A stretch of 64,000 nt of DNA, taken from positions 496,001-560,000 of the forward strand of contig NZ_CP107928.1 in the NCBI RefSeq assembly GCF_036030735.1. Direction: 5' to 3'. Origin of the DNA: Streptomyces sp. NBC_00425. GTDB taxonomy: Bacteria; Actinomycetota; Actinomycetes; Streptomycetales; Streptomycetaceae. The position numbers and the translations under genes are program-made. Below the pieces are notes generated by a model. It saw only the letters and a program-made list of their open reading frames with translations. It had not been told where the DNA came from and made no database searches. Below, one piece after another: positions 1-8,224 of this stretch (positions are counted from its first letter, which is position 1; every line of letters begins with the position of its first letter).

Positions 1-43
1 CCGAGCAGCAGGCCGCCGGCTTGTTCTCAATGATCTTCCCCAT
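1..43 (-). CDS. Partial gene start, possibly zinc-finger tyrosine recombinase
   Basis: An ATG at 43 opens a minus-strand frame that leaves the window after 14 codons (MGKIIENKPAACCS). It directly follows the XRE gene. This is the slot taken by the zinc-finger recombinase in the related cassette at 27.5-31.2 kb, whose N-terminal half has a similar KPAPCSGCG stretch. The identity is inferred from this order and short resemblance only. Confidence 0.3.
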   Translation of the reverse strand, partial: MGKIIENKPAACCS

Positions 44-58
44 GATGGTGTGACCAGG

Positions 59-382
59 TCACATCGGCGGCAGGGAACGGCCGTCGCGGCGCTTGGGCAC
101 GACGGCCGGGGCCACCATCGAGCCGGTCGTGGCCTCCTGGACTCCAGCCTGCCGACCTGGGCGGGTGACTTTCCCTGGCTCGGGAATCAGCAGATCGCCG
201 ATCTCGCAGCCGAGCACGACACAGATCACGTCCAGGTCCTCCAGCTTGAGGGAGACCGGCTGGCCCGACCACAGGCCGGACATCTTCCCGGCCGAGATCG
301 CCAAGCCGTGTTCGGCCAGGCTCCGCTGGAGCTCGGAGGCCTTCCAGATCCCTTGTTCGCGGCGGTCAGCCGCAGGTTCCAC
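59..382 (-). CDS. Small XRE-type HTH regulator with a shifted N-terminus
   Basis: This Cro/C1-like regulator lies directly downstream of the recombinase. The body (ELQRSLAEHGLAISAGKMSGLWSG, about residues 16-39 read in two halves, then DLDVICVVLGCEIGDLL) is a compact HTH followed by the usual DLDVIC-VLGCE tail. The open frame can start at a GTG at 382. The natural start appears to be the ATG at 387, which overlaps the recombinase TGA and begins MKWNLRLTAANKG. That frame joins the HTH body only if one base is restored near 345-350. The gene is therefore either translated from the GTG or frameshifted. A relative lies at 29636-30022. Confidence 0.7.
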   Translation of the reverse strand: MEPAADRREQGIWKASELQRSLAEHGLAISAGKMSGLWSGQPVSLKLEDLDVICVVLGCEIGDLLIPEPGKVTRPGRQAGVQEATTGSMVAPAVVPKRRDGRSLPPM

Positions 383-383
383 T

Positions 384-1382
384 TCATCCCATCAGTCCTT
401 CCAGCCGCTTCGCGGCCCGCTGCTGCCCGGTCACCCAGGCGTCCTCGACCCGGGTCTGCTGGACGTGGATGTACTTCATCGTGGTGGCGATCCATGAGTG
501 TCCGAGGACTTCTTGGATCCCGAGCAGATCAAGCCCTCCGAGGTAGAGCTCGGACGCGCAGAAGTGCCGCAGGACGTGCGGAGTCAGCGTGTCGGCCCAG
601 CCGGGCAGATGGGCTTTCGCCGCGGTGGCCAGACCGTTGCGCAAGGCGTCGTCGCCGACGCGGCGCGAGGAGCTGTCGGTGTTCTTGCGCTCGGAGGGGA
701 GCAGAGGGGCGGCGGGGCGGGGGTGGTCGTCGTCGAACTGGCCCCACACGTCCTCGATGAACCACCGCAGCATGCGGTCGGCGCCGTTGATCAGCGGCAC
801 CATCCGCTCGCGCGGGCCCGAGCCGCGGGCGCCTTTGCCGTGGCGGACATGGAGCTTGCCGAAGCGGCCCAGGTCCCACTTGACGTCGGCCAGGTCGAGT
901 TCGCATGCCTCGCTCACCCAGAGTCCGACCTGCGACAGCAGCTTCGATGCGGTGTAGTTCCGCGCGGTGGGGGCGAACTTGCGGCAGGTTGCCAGCTCGC
1001 CGCCCCAGCCGGTGAACAGTGTCTTGATCTCCGGCGCGGTCGGCGGGATCCGCAGGGCGGCGTCCTTGGATCCCCGCGGGCGGTTCATCTCGTCGATCGG
1101 GCACTCGACGACCCGACCGGTCATCCGGTGGATCTCGACCTTGTGCCGCAGCTCCAGGAACAGGAAGGACGTGGTCAGCGCCTGCGCGCGGGCCAGCCGG
1201 GTGCCGCTCGGCGAGCCCCGCAGCACCTTCCCGAAGTACCCGTCGGCATCGGCCGGCTCCATATCCCACAGCGGCTGGCCGAACCGGGCCCGCATCTGGT
1301 CCAGGTGCCCGGCGTCCCCGCGGATGGTGCCGTCGGGCTTCCGACCTGGGAGGCGTCGAAGGCCTTCGCCGTTCTGCTGTCA
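384..1382 (-). pseudogene. Decayed tyrosine recombinase/integrase
   Basis: The C-terminal catalytic domain of a phage-type integrase is clear. It has the box II motif TPHVLRHFCASELY, the GHSWIATTMKY segment with the likely nucleophilic Tyr, and GKLHVRHGKGARGSGPRERMVPL between them. The Arg normally found in the GLRI-SEA box reads Trp here (GLWVSEACELDLAD; TGG where CGG would give Arg), so one catalytic Arg is missing. The frame opens after a TGA at about 1380. Upstream codons in other frames look like the lost N-terminal domain. The enzyme is probably inactive. Its stop codon overlaps the ancestral start of the XRE gene, so the two were translationally coupled. Confidence 0.75.
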
Positions 1383-1600
1383 CAGGCGCCTTCGGATCGA
1401 AGGTGGCTTCGGCCGATCACGGCCTGTCAAAACTTCTGACAGCAACACCGGTTTCCTGGTCCGTTCCTACTCGGACACCAGTCGTCGAGTGGTTCGAGAT
1501 CGTGGGCAGGATCGCCCTCCTCATCGATGCCGCAGTCGTCGTACAGCCAGGCAGATGCAGGCACCTTTCGTTCCGGGAACCTGTCGGCGACGATGGTCCG

Positions 1601-2143
1601 ATGGACCCCGAGCGGGATGTGCTGTGGACCGCCAGAGACCGCAGGCGCTATTCGCTGCGCCGGTGGCTCACCCTGTTCGGGGTCGTGCTGGTCGGGGTTT
1701 GCGGATGGCCGATGACCAAGGCGTCGGCCGACCCGGATCGTGGTCTGATCGACATGGGATGGATCCTTGTCGTCGGCGTTGCCGTGGCGGTCCCGGCCGG
1801 CATCGCACTCTGGATCTGGGACCGGCGCCGCGTCCTCGACGTCCACGCTGACCACGCTGACCACGAACTTCACCTCGGCCTGGTCAACGGACGCGTCGTC
1901 CACCTCGACCCGGCCGCAGTCCGGCAGATCCGGATGACCTGGCGGTTGTCGTCCTGTGGCAGCTTCGGCAACGCGAAACTGCGCTTGGTCACTGACCAGC
2001 TGCTTGGCTACCACGGACGCTACGACCTGATCGACACCGGGAGGCTGCAACCCCTGATCGCCCGCTGGGAACAGCGATGTCCGGGCATCGAGGTGACCGT
2101 GAAAACGCTCACTCCCCACTCCGTCCGCGAATCCACCGAATGA
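1601..2143 (+). CDS. Two-pass membrane protein of unknown function
   Basis: A 180-residue protein starting MDPERDVLWTARDRRRYSLR. Two hydrophobic segments (LFGVVLVGVCGWPM and MGWILVVGVAVAVPAGIALWIW) are separated by a short loop. A soluble C-terminal domain of about 100 residues follows. It begins DRRRVLDVHADHADHELHLGLVNG and ends near VKTLTPHSV. The pattern of a membrane hairpin plus cytosolic beta-rich domain recalls PH-like bacterial domains, but I cannot assign a family. An in-frame open stretch extends upstream to 1403. I prefer the ATG at 1601, where protein-like composition begins. Confidence 0.6.
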   Translation: MDPERDVLWTARDRRRYSLRRWLTLFGVVLVGVCGWPMTKASADPDRGLIDMGWILVVGVAVAVPAGIALWIWDRRRVLDVHADHADHELHLGLVNGRVVHLDPAAVRQIRMTWRLSSCGSFGNAKLRLVTDQLLGYHGRYDLIDTGRLQPLIARWEQRCPGIEVTVKTLTPHSVRESTE

Positions 2144-2196
2144 ACGGACGGGACGGGTTTTCCGAGATCTTGTCGCAGGAGGCCCGCCGTCCACCA

Positions 2197-2423
2197 TTGC
2201 GTGTCTTCGTCGCCGGCGCCACCGGCGCTGTCGGCAGTCTGCTCGTCCCGATGCTGGTTGCGCCTGGGCACGAGGTCACCGGGACTTCACGGACCCTGGC
2301 CGGGATCGAACGGATCAGAAGCCTCGGAACGACGTGATCCACCAGCTCACCGACCTCTCCGGCGCGGACGGGGCCGCCAACGGCCGAATACGAAACGAGG
2401 ACTCTTCAGGAGTTCCGAAGTAA
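2197..2423 (+). pseudogene. Remnant of an NAD(P)-binding epimerase/SDR
   Basis: The N-terminal Rossmann start RVFVAGATGAVGSLLVPML (GxxGxxG) is followed by EVTGTSRT, as in extended SDR/NmrA-like reductases. The reading continues in a different frame with DVIHQLTDLSGADGAANGRI, the next expected block of the family, and stops at 2421-2423. Roughly three quarters of the gene is absent, and a frameshift near 2330 joins the two surviving pieces. This is a dead fragment. Confidence 0.6.
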
Positions 2424-2640
2424 CGTCACAAGCTGGCCGAGCAGCCCAACGAGGGAGAAACCCCAGGCCAGGGACTCTGGACCCCAGCAAGGGGTCAGGG
2501 GAACTCACGGGATGTCGCATAAACAGTGCGGTCAGGTTGTGGCGTTGGAGGAATGCTTGCTTGGACGGGCTGAGGGCGGTGGCCCGGGTGGCGGCCGAAA
2601 CTAGCGCTGCGACCGGAAAGATGCACCGGCTCGCGACGCC
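2424..2640. other. Intergenic stretch, no gene recognised
   Basis: Lies between the SDR remnant and the integrase remnant. No reading frame with family resemblance, RNA gene or clear repeat was seen. Confidence 0.5.
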
Positions 2641-2960
2641 CGGCACGGCACCTCGCCGCGTTGTCGCATCACCCGGCCTCGAGGCGGACCGTCTCGTTGA
2701 TCCGCAAGCCCGCCCGCGGCCACAAAGACGCCGCCACGTCTTCCCTGGCCGCCACCAGAAAACCCCGGCACGACGTGCGCGGCAACGATGCCCGCCACGC
2801 CTGGAACAGCCTCTCCGCCTCCCCGTCGACAGCGGGACCCGCACCCCACCCGGGCCAGGCGCCGGGGCCGGTTTGAACTCATCCACCCACCCCGCCCCAC
2901 CCGATGCATCCGCAGCGCTCACCCGGCCAGACTCCAGCCCGACCACCGGAATCACGCCGG
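2641..2960 (-). pseudogene. Internally deleted relic of the integrase at 30-31 kb
   Basis: Reading leftwards, VVGLESGRVSAADASGGAG and WVDEF match the N-terminal segment of the integrase at 31.1 kb. The text then jumps to NRPRRLARVG and, in shifting frames, to the LFGAWRASLP and GLRINET regions of the same protein. About 290 bp present in the 30-31 kb copy are missing. The join falls at the shared WVDEF/PVDEF words, pointing to deletion between short direct repeats (aactcatc plus acc). The flank at 2955-3010 also resembles 31141-31205. Confidence 0.65.
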
Positions 2961-3216
2961 AAGTTCACCATTGCCGAACAACCGACCACTCCCCCGACCA
3001 GGCACCCACCCAGATCAAATGACCAGAGAGCGCTCCTGGCCTGGGACGACGGGGCTTGTCCGGGGCTCCGTCCACCGCGGGAAAGAAGTCACTCGCAAGG
3101 TGAAGCGTGCTCCTCTGATGCCGTCTTCGTGTCGAGGCCAGGGCGTCGGCGGTGGTCTGGCAGGCTGGCGCGGTGCTGCTGGTCGGGACGGTCCGCAAGC
3201 CGGGCACTCCGACTGC
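2961..3216. other. Intergenic stretch, flank of integrase relic
   Basis: The first 60 bases resemble the sequence just upstream of the integrase at 31.1-31.2 kb (gccgaacaaccgaccac followed by cccgaccaggcaccca). The rest holds nothing I can identify. Confidence 0.45.
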
Positions 3217-3495
3217 TCAGGCGGGGACGGGCTCCGGGTCGGCATCGTCAAAGGGTGGATAGCTCTCGCTGCCCATGCGCTCGGCCGCATCAATGTAGTC
3301 GGCAAGGGCGTCGCGGGATTGAGCGAGCGTGGCCATCTGATCGTCCAGTGGCTGGAGCCGTGACCGCATCGCGGATAGCAACTCGGGACATCCGAGCAGC
3401 TCTGGGGCCTCGCCAGTCGCGCAGGGCAGCAGGTACGCGATGCCCTCGGAGGACAGACCGGCATCGCGCAGGTGCCGGATCTGCTTCACCCGCAA
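3217..3495 (-). pseudogene. C-terminal half of a MerR-family regulator
   Basis: The text LRVKQIRHLRDAGLSSEGIA followed by YLLPC, then LQPLDDQMATLAQSRDALADY, is the latter part of a MerR regulator: the second wing of the HTH and the dimerisation helix. The N-terminal DNA-binding helices are absent. At about 3490-3495 the frame runs into an IS21 IstB-like tail on the other strand, so an insertion probably removed the 5' half. Confidence 0.65.
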
Positions 3496-3571
3496 CATCA
3501 TCGAGACCGGCACCGACTCCTACCGCCTCGCCCAGACCAAAGCCCAGGCCGAACGTGCCGATGCCAGCTGA
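3492..3571 (+). mobile_element. Tail of an IstB-like gene (IS21 family)
   Basis: The final codons NIIETGTDSYRLAQTKAQAE up to the TGA at 3569-3571 resemble the C-terminal end of actinobacterial IstB ATPases, recalled from memory. Only about 25 codons remain. They abut the truncated MerR gene and explain its loss. Confidence 0.4.
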
Positions 3572-3608
3572 TCAGTGGACACCCTCCCCGTCCTGACCTC
3601 AGCTTCTG

Positions 3609-4355
3609 TCAACGCCCGGTAGTAGCGGCAACCGATTCAATGACGCCCCGCCAGGTCCGGTGATAGCCCTCGCGAAGCGGCCCGCCGACAAGGTCGAGGA
3701 TTTCCGATACTGCGTCCATCATCAGCGTCGGGTCTCCCGACTCACACAGATGCAGGTGCCCTTCAAGCAGGGCGGCCCCGCGCTGATCGTCCGCCTCCAG
3801 AAGACGCCGTGGTAGCCACTTCCCTCCGCCGATCCACGCGTGGTGGTAGTCGCAGAGCAGATCGGCCGCAGCACTGAGAACGAACCCGGCCACCGCAAGG
3901 CGCTCGAATCGGTCACTCGTGTCGGCGAGATCGTCCAGCGCGTCCGTCAGCCCATACCTCTTCGTTTCGACTGTCTGCGGTTCCAGTGCCGGCGGACCCT
4001 CGCGGAGGTCCGCTTCGGCCAGGGCACGGGCACGCCCGGCCTCACCATTTGTATCGACGAGGACGAGACCGGTGGCATACATGCTCTGCAGGACCGCACG
4101 ACGCGAAGCAACATCCGCAGCGAAGAGGTCCACGAGACCGGCACGGGTATGGACGAAGAACTCCACGACACGGCCCTCGAACCGGATCGTCTCCCGGCGA
4201 GTCTCGCCACCGTCCCCGATGAGTATCGCAAGGTCTAGGTCACTACTGGCAGTGGTTCGCCCGGCGGCCGTCGACCCGGCAAGAATCACGCTCAGCGCAT
4301 CGGGGAAACGGCCATGGGCAACACGTCGCGCCTGGTCAACGGGGTTCACGTCCAT
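3609..4355 (-). CDS. Nucleotidyltransferase-fold protein
   Basis: The protein carries the Pol-beta-type nucleotidyltransferase signature: AGSTAAGRTTASSDLDLAIL, with Gly-Ser at residues 27-28 and the metal-binding Asp pair at about 39 and 41, counted from ATG 4355. The remaining 170 residues form an alpha-helical domain. It is intact at about 248 residues. An in-frame ATG at 4385 would add ten residues. The family includes MNT-type antitoxins, aminoglycoside adenylyltransferases and AMPylators, and the sequence does not decide between them. No HEPN partner is adjacent, so a complete MNT-HEPN pair is not supported. Confidence 0.75.
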   Translation of the reverse strand: MDVNPVDQARRVAHGRFPDALSVILAGSTAAGRTTASSDLDLAILIGDGGETRRETIRFEGRVVEFFVHTRAGLVDLFAADVASRRAVLQSMYATGLVLVDTNGEAGRARALAEADLREGPPALEPQTVETKRYGLTDALDDLADTSDRFERLAVAGFVLSAAADLLCDYHHAWIGGGKWLPRRLLEADDQRGAALLEGHLHLCESGDPTLMMDAVSEILDLVGGPLREGYHRTWRGVIESVAATTGR

Positions 4356-4385
4356 AACGGTCAGCGTTCCAGACCCTTTGATCAA

Positions 4386-4741
4386 AGGCGACGGAATTTT
4401 CCACCCACCGGCGTGACCGCTACAAACCCTGACGGATCCGAGGCACGGAAGACGGATCCGACCACCCGATTTCGAGCTCCACCGTCACTGCGCCTCGACG
4501 CAGATCGATCACTCCATCGCTTCCATCGCTTCCATCGCGAAGCCACGCGACGATCACGTACCACACCCTCGAACGGATGAGCGACTTCAAGTCTCACTGA
4601 CATTCACTGGTCCGTAGCCCACCAACCGCCATCCGAAGTCAGCGATAAATGCCTCCCGCTGACGCTTACACAGCCAGACAAGCAGGACGGCACCGCGACC
4701 TGGAAGAAATGGTATGGCCATCACCCGCTGGCGGCATTCGT
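4386..4741. other. Intergenic, no gene
   Basis: Holds a short ttccatcgc tandem (about 4510-4538) and no credible frame. It separates the nucleotidyltransferase from the end of the AraC gene. Confidence 0.5.
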
Positions 4742-5860
4742 CTACGGGTCCGGTTGCGGCTGGTCACGTAGTTCCCCGCGCCCCTGACTCGGCGTTGTTC
4801 CCGCCGTCTGCGAAGAGAAGCCCTCGCGCAGCTGCAACGGTGCCATGCCGTGCCAGCGGCGGACAGCCCGGCGCAGGGCGCGTTCGTCGGAGAAGCCCGA
4901 CTGGCGGGCCACCTCGCGGAGGGTGAGGCGAGGGCGGTGTAGCAGCTGTTCGACGCGCTCACGCCGGACGCCGTCGACGATCGCCTCGTAGGAGGTGGCG
5001 CAGTCGGCCAGGCGGCGGCGCAGCGTCCGCTCGCTCGACGCGTGTCTACGGGCCTGCTCGGAGAAGGAGGGGACGACCGGGAGGCTCTGCGCGACGGAGA
5101 TCTCCAGGATCTCCAGCAGGTCCTGCTGCCGCCGGCGTGAGGCCATCTGCCCTTCGAGGAGTTCGAGGGTCGAGGCGTAGGTGACCGGATCGCGGCCCGG
5201 CATCGGCCGGTTGATCCATGCCTGCGGTACCACCAGCCGGTTGCGGGAGGCGCCGAAGTGCAGGGGGCAGCGGAAGAGGTCGCGGAAGGGCCGGACGTCG
5301 CGCGGGGCGGCGAAGGCGAAGTGGACCTCCTGGGGTGCGAGGCCGGCGTCGGCGGCGAGGCGGCCCAGGGTGACGACGCTCGAGAACGCCTCCTCGACAA
5401 GGAAGACGGCGACGTTCGGGTCGACCATGGGGTCCGGGAGGTCGGCTCGGACCACGTAGTCGGAGCCCTCCCGGCCCGCCGACCAGACCGTCATGGCCCC
5501 GGACACGTTCTGGAAGCGTACCCCCGCCTCGATGGCGACCCTGAGGGTGTCACTGGCGAGCATGGCGAAGCCCAGCAGCCCCCAGGCGGTGAGGTGCTGT
5601 GCGGCTCCGACCCGCAGGCCCAGGTTCTCGTCCCCGGTGAGTTCGACAGCGCGCCGGATGACGGCACTGCCCTGGCGGTAGGAGACGCGCAGGGCCGCCG
5701 AGCGCATCAGGGTCTCGGTGAGACCGACCTCGTCCAGTTCCGGCTGTAGGTCGACTCCGTACTCCTCGGTGATCTGGTCCAGGTAGCGCAGGATGTTCGG
5801 GGCGATCGTCGCCGACGTGCTGCGGGTGGTGCCGTTCTCCGGACGGGTTGCCTCGGTCAT
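4742..5860 (-). CDS. AraC-family regulator with Arabinose_bd-type sensor domain
   Basis: A 372-residue regulator. Residues about 20-220 form the sensor domain seen in OruR/VirS-like AraC members (ILRYLDQITEEYGVDLQPEL, later WGLLGFAML). The C-terminal AraC HTH pair is at about 265-350 (LTLREVARQSGFSDERALRR). The start MTEATRPENG is set by GGAGAG eight bases upstream. It is the last gene of the FMO-SDR-ALDH unit, 61 bp after the dehydrogenase on the same strand. It probably regulates that operon, as VirS does for the mymA operon of mycobacteria; this is an analogy of gene content. Confidence 0.85.
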   Translation of the reverse strand: MTEATRPENGTTRSTSATIAPNILRYLDQITEEYGVDLQPELDEVGLTETLMRSAALRVSYRQGSAVIRRAVELTGDENLGLRVGAAQHLTAWGLLGFAMLASDTLRVAIEAGVRFQNVSGAMTVWSAGREGSDYVVRADLPDPMVDPNVAVFLVEEAFSSVVTLGRLAADAGLAPQEVHFAFAAPRDVRPFRDLFRCPLHFGASRNRLVVPQAWINRPMPGRDPVTYASTLELLEGQMASRRRQQDLLEILEISVAQSLPVVPSFSEQARRHASSERTLRRRLADCATSYEAIVDGVRRERVEQLLHRPRLTLREVARQSGFSDERALRRAVRRWHGMAPLQLREGFSSQTAGTTPSQGRGELRDQPQPDP

Positions 5861-5921
5861 GGCTTCTCTCCAGGGCCGTACTCGCGGCCACTTTAGGCAT
5901 CTGCGTCCGGTTTCGGCCCCG

Positions 5922-7349
5922 CTAGCGGGTACGGATCCAGACGGTCTTCTCCCTGGTCCACTGCGCGAAGGCGTCCGTGGACCGCTCCGCCCCGCCGAAT
6001 CCGGACTGCTTCCAGCCGCCGAAGGGGGCGGTGATGTCGCCCTCGCTGTAGGAGTTGACGGAGACCACTCCGGCCTGGATGCCACGGGCGAGGCGGAAGG
6101 CGGTGTCGAGGTCGTGGGTCCACAGTGAGGCGGCAAGGCCGTAAGGGGTGGCGTTCGCCGTCCGGATCGCCTCCTGCTCGGAGGCGAAGGTCTGGACGGT
6201 GACCACGGGACCGAACAGTTCCTCCGTGAGGACCCGGCTGCCGTCGGTGGCGCCGACGACGACGGTGGGCGGGTAGTAGGCCCCGTGCGGGTGCAGGCCC
6301 GCCGGCAACCCGGCGGTGTGGGCCACGGCTCCGGCGGCGACCGCCTCGTCCACGGCGCCGGCGACCCGGTCTCGCGCCGCAGTGCTGATCAGCGGTCCCG
6401 TGCGGGTGTCCGGCTCGGCCGGGTCGCCGATGACCAGGGCCCCGGCGGCGGCCGTGAACCGTTCCACGACCTGGGCGGCGATGTCCTCGTGGACCAGGAT
6501 CCGGGAGCCGGCCGTGCAGTTCTGTCCCATCGTCAGGAACGCGGCCTCGATCATGTCGTCGATGAGGTCGACGTCGAAGTCGAGCGCGTCCGGCATGAGC
6601 ACCTGGGGGCTCTTGCCGCCCATCTCCAGGGAGACCCGCTTGAAGTTGGTCTCCGCGGCGTCGGCCAGGATCCGCCGTCCGGTCGCCGTCGAGCCGGTGA
6701 ACGAGAGCGCGCCGATCCCGGGGTGGCGGGCGAGCGCCCGGCCGGCTTCCGCGCCGTAGCCGGGCAGCACGGCGAGGGTGCCGTCCGGCAGCCCCGCCTC
6801 CGTCGCCAGCCGGGCCACGTGGAGGGCCGAGCGCGGGGTCGCCTCGGCAGGCTTGAGCAGCAGGCTGTTGCCCGCGGCGAGGGCGGGCCCGATCTTCCAG
6901 GCGGCCATGGCGAGCGGGTAGTTCCAGGGGAGGACGGCGGCGACCGCTCCGACGGGTTCCCGGCTCATCAGACCCAGGTGGTCATGGCTGGTGGGGGCGG
7001 TGCGGCCGAAGACCTTGTCGGCCACCTCCGCGAACCAGCGGATCGACTCGATCGCGCCTGGCACATCGCCGGTACGGCACTCCGTGATGGGTTTGCCCGC
7101 GTCCTCGCAGTCCAGGCGGGCCAGGATCTCGGCGTCGCGTTCCATCAGCTCGGCGAGGCGCAGCAGGACCGCGGCCCGCTCCCGGGGCGGCCGAGCCGCC
7201 CACACCCCGCTGTCGAAGGCGCGCTGCGCCTGGTCCACGGCCGTGTCCACCTCGCCCGCGGTGGCGGCGGGCAGGGTGTCGAGGGTCTCCCCGGTGGCCG
7301 GGTTGATGACGGTGAGCAGGCGGTCGTTCGTATGCGTGGCCACGGTCAT
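5922..7349 (-). CDS. NAD(P)-dependent aldehyde dehydrogenase
   Basis: A full-length 475-residue ALDH that oxidises an aldehyde to the acid. Visible landmarks are PWNYPLAMAAWK with the catalytic Asn at 143, the Rossmann SFTGSTATGRR, the general base Glu242 in SLEMGGKSPQ, and the nucleophile Cys278 in GQNCTAGSR. The start ATG overlaps the TGA of the SDR (ATGA), behind CAGGAGGC, so translation is coupled. The likely substrate is an aldehyde formed by the two upstream oxidoreductases; the substrate itself cannot be told from the sequence. Confidence 0.93.
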   Translation of the reverse strand: MTVATHTNDRLLTVINPATGETLDTLPAATAGEVDTAVDQAQRAFDSGVWAARPPRERAAVLLRLAELMERDAEILARLDCEDAGKPITECRTGDVPGAIESIRWFAEVADKVFGRTAPTSHDHLGLMSREPVGAVAAVLPWNYPLAMAAWKIGPALAAGNSLLLKPAEATPRSALHVARLATEAGLPDGTLAVLPGYGAEAGRALARHPGIGALSFTGSTATGRRILADAAETNFKRVSLEMGGKSPQVLMPDALDFDVDLIDDMIEAAFLTMGQNCTAGSRILVHEDIAAQVVERFTAAAGALVIGDPAEPDTRTGPLISTAARDRVAGAVDEAVAAGAVAHTAGLPAGLHPHGAYYPPTVVVGATDGSRVLTEELFGPVVTVQTFASEQEAIRTANATPYGLAASLWTHDLDTAFRLARGIQAGVVSVNSYSEGDITAPFGGWKQSGFGGAERSTDAFAQWTREKTVWIRTR

Positions 7350-8224
7350 GCCTCCTGCACCAGTTCCCAGCGGCCGTCGACCTGCCGGGCCAGTCCTCTG
7401 CGGCGCAGATCCTCCAGATACCGGGCCAGGCCACGCTCGCCGCGTTTGCGGAAGAGCGGCAGAAGCCGTGGCAGAAGGTTCGGCATGAGCATGGAGAAGC
7501 GGACCATGACCGATTCGCCGACGCGTGGATACGCCTCGAGCCGCGGCCGGTCGAGCAGGCTCACCACCGCGGCGACGACGCCGGACGGCTGCTGCGGCGG
7601 GTCCTGGAACTGCAGGGAGTTGCCGCCGTCGACGGCCTCCCGGCGCAGCATCGGGGTGTCGGTGGCCGACGGCAGCACCGAGCCGACGCGAATGCCCTTG
7701 GTGCCCAGGTCGAGGGCGATGGACAGCATCGCGCCGCGCAGCCCGAACTTCGACGCCGCGTAGATCGGAGTCTCCCCCTGGGGGAAGATGCCGGCGAGGG
7801 ACACGGTGGTGACGACGCGGGGATCGGCGGAGGCCATCAGCAGGGGAACGGCCAGCCGGGTGGCCACCAGCGGGGAGATCATGTTGAGGTCGATCTCCCT
7901 CTCGATGCTCTCCACCGTGCGCACGTCGAACCGCTCGGTGCTGGTCATACCGACGTTGTTGACCAGCACATCGAGGCGGCCGAAGGCGGCGGCGACCTGT
8001 TCGAAGAGGTCCGCGACCCCGGCCCGGTCCAGCAGGTCGCAGCCGAGGCCCAGGTGACCGGCGCCGGGCAGGGATTCTGCGACCCGCCGCGCGCGCTCAC
8101 CGGCGATGTCGACGACGACGCACACCGCGCCGCCGATCGCGAACCGCCGGCACAGCGCGCTGCCGATGCCACCCGCGCCGCCGGTCACCAGCATCACCTT
8201 GCCGGTGTAGTCGTAGCCGCTCAT
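7346..8224 (-). CDS. Short-chain dehydrogenase/reductase
   Basis: A classical SDR of about 292 residues. The cofactor loop is TGGAGGIG (14-21), NNVG is at about 89-92, and the catalytic set is Ser142, Tyr155 and Lys159 (YAASK). An extra C-terminal helical tail of about 60 residues (MLMPNLLPRLLPLFRKRGER and onward) is amphipathic to hydrophobic and may associate with membrane or lipid, as in fatty-alcohol-type SDRs. Its ATG overlaps the stop of the monooxygenase (ATGA), and its own stop overlaps the ALDH start. All three are one translationally coupled operon. Confidence 0.92.
   Translation of the reverse strand: MSGYDYTGKVMLVTGGAGGIGSALCRRFAIGGAVCVVVDIAGERARRVAESLPGAGHLGLGCDLLDRAGVADLFEQVAAAFGRLDVLVNNVGMTSTERFDVRTVESIEREIDLNMISPLVATRLAVPLLMASADPRVVTTVSLAGIFPQGETPIYAASKFGLRGAMLSIALDLGTKGIRVGSVLPSATDTPMLRREAVDGGNSLQFQDPPQQPSGVVAAVVSLLDRPRLEAYPRVGESVMVRFSMLMPNLLPRLLPLFRKRGERGLARYLEDLRRRGLARQVDGRWELVQEA

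Noticed and set aside
3609..4385. Nucleotidyltransferase as half of an MNT-HEPN toxin-antitoxin pair
   Set aside because: No HEPN-type gene lies on either side.
4490..4545. Tandem ttccatcgc repeat as a possible regulatory or VNTR element
   Set aside because: Only about three short copies, with no linked gene structure.
6285..7763. Long plus-strand frame across the aldehyde dehydrogenase and SDR
   Set aside because: It lies opposite two well-defined enzymes, shows no motifs and has Arg/Gly/Ala-rich shadow composition.
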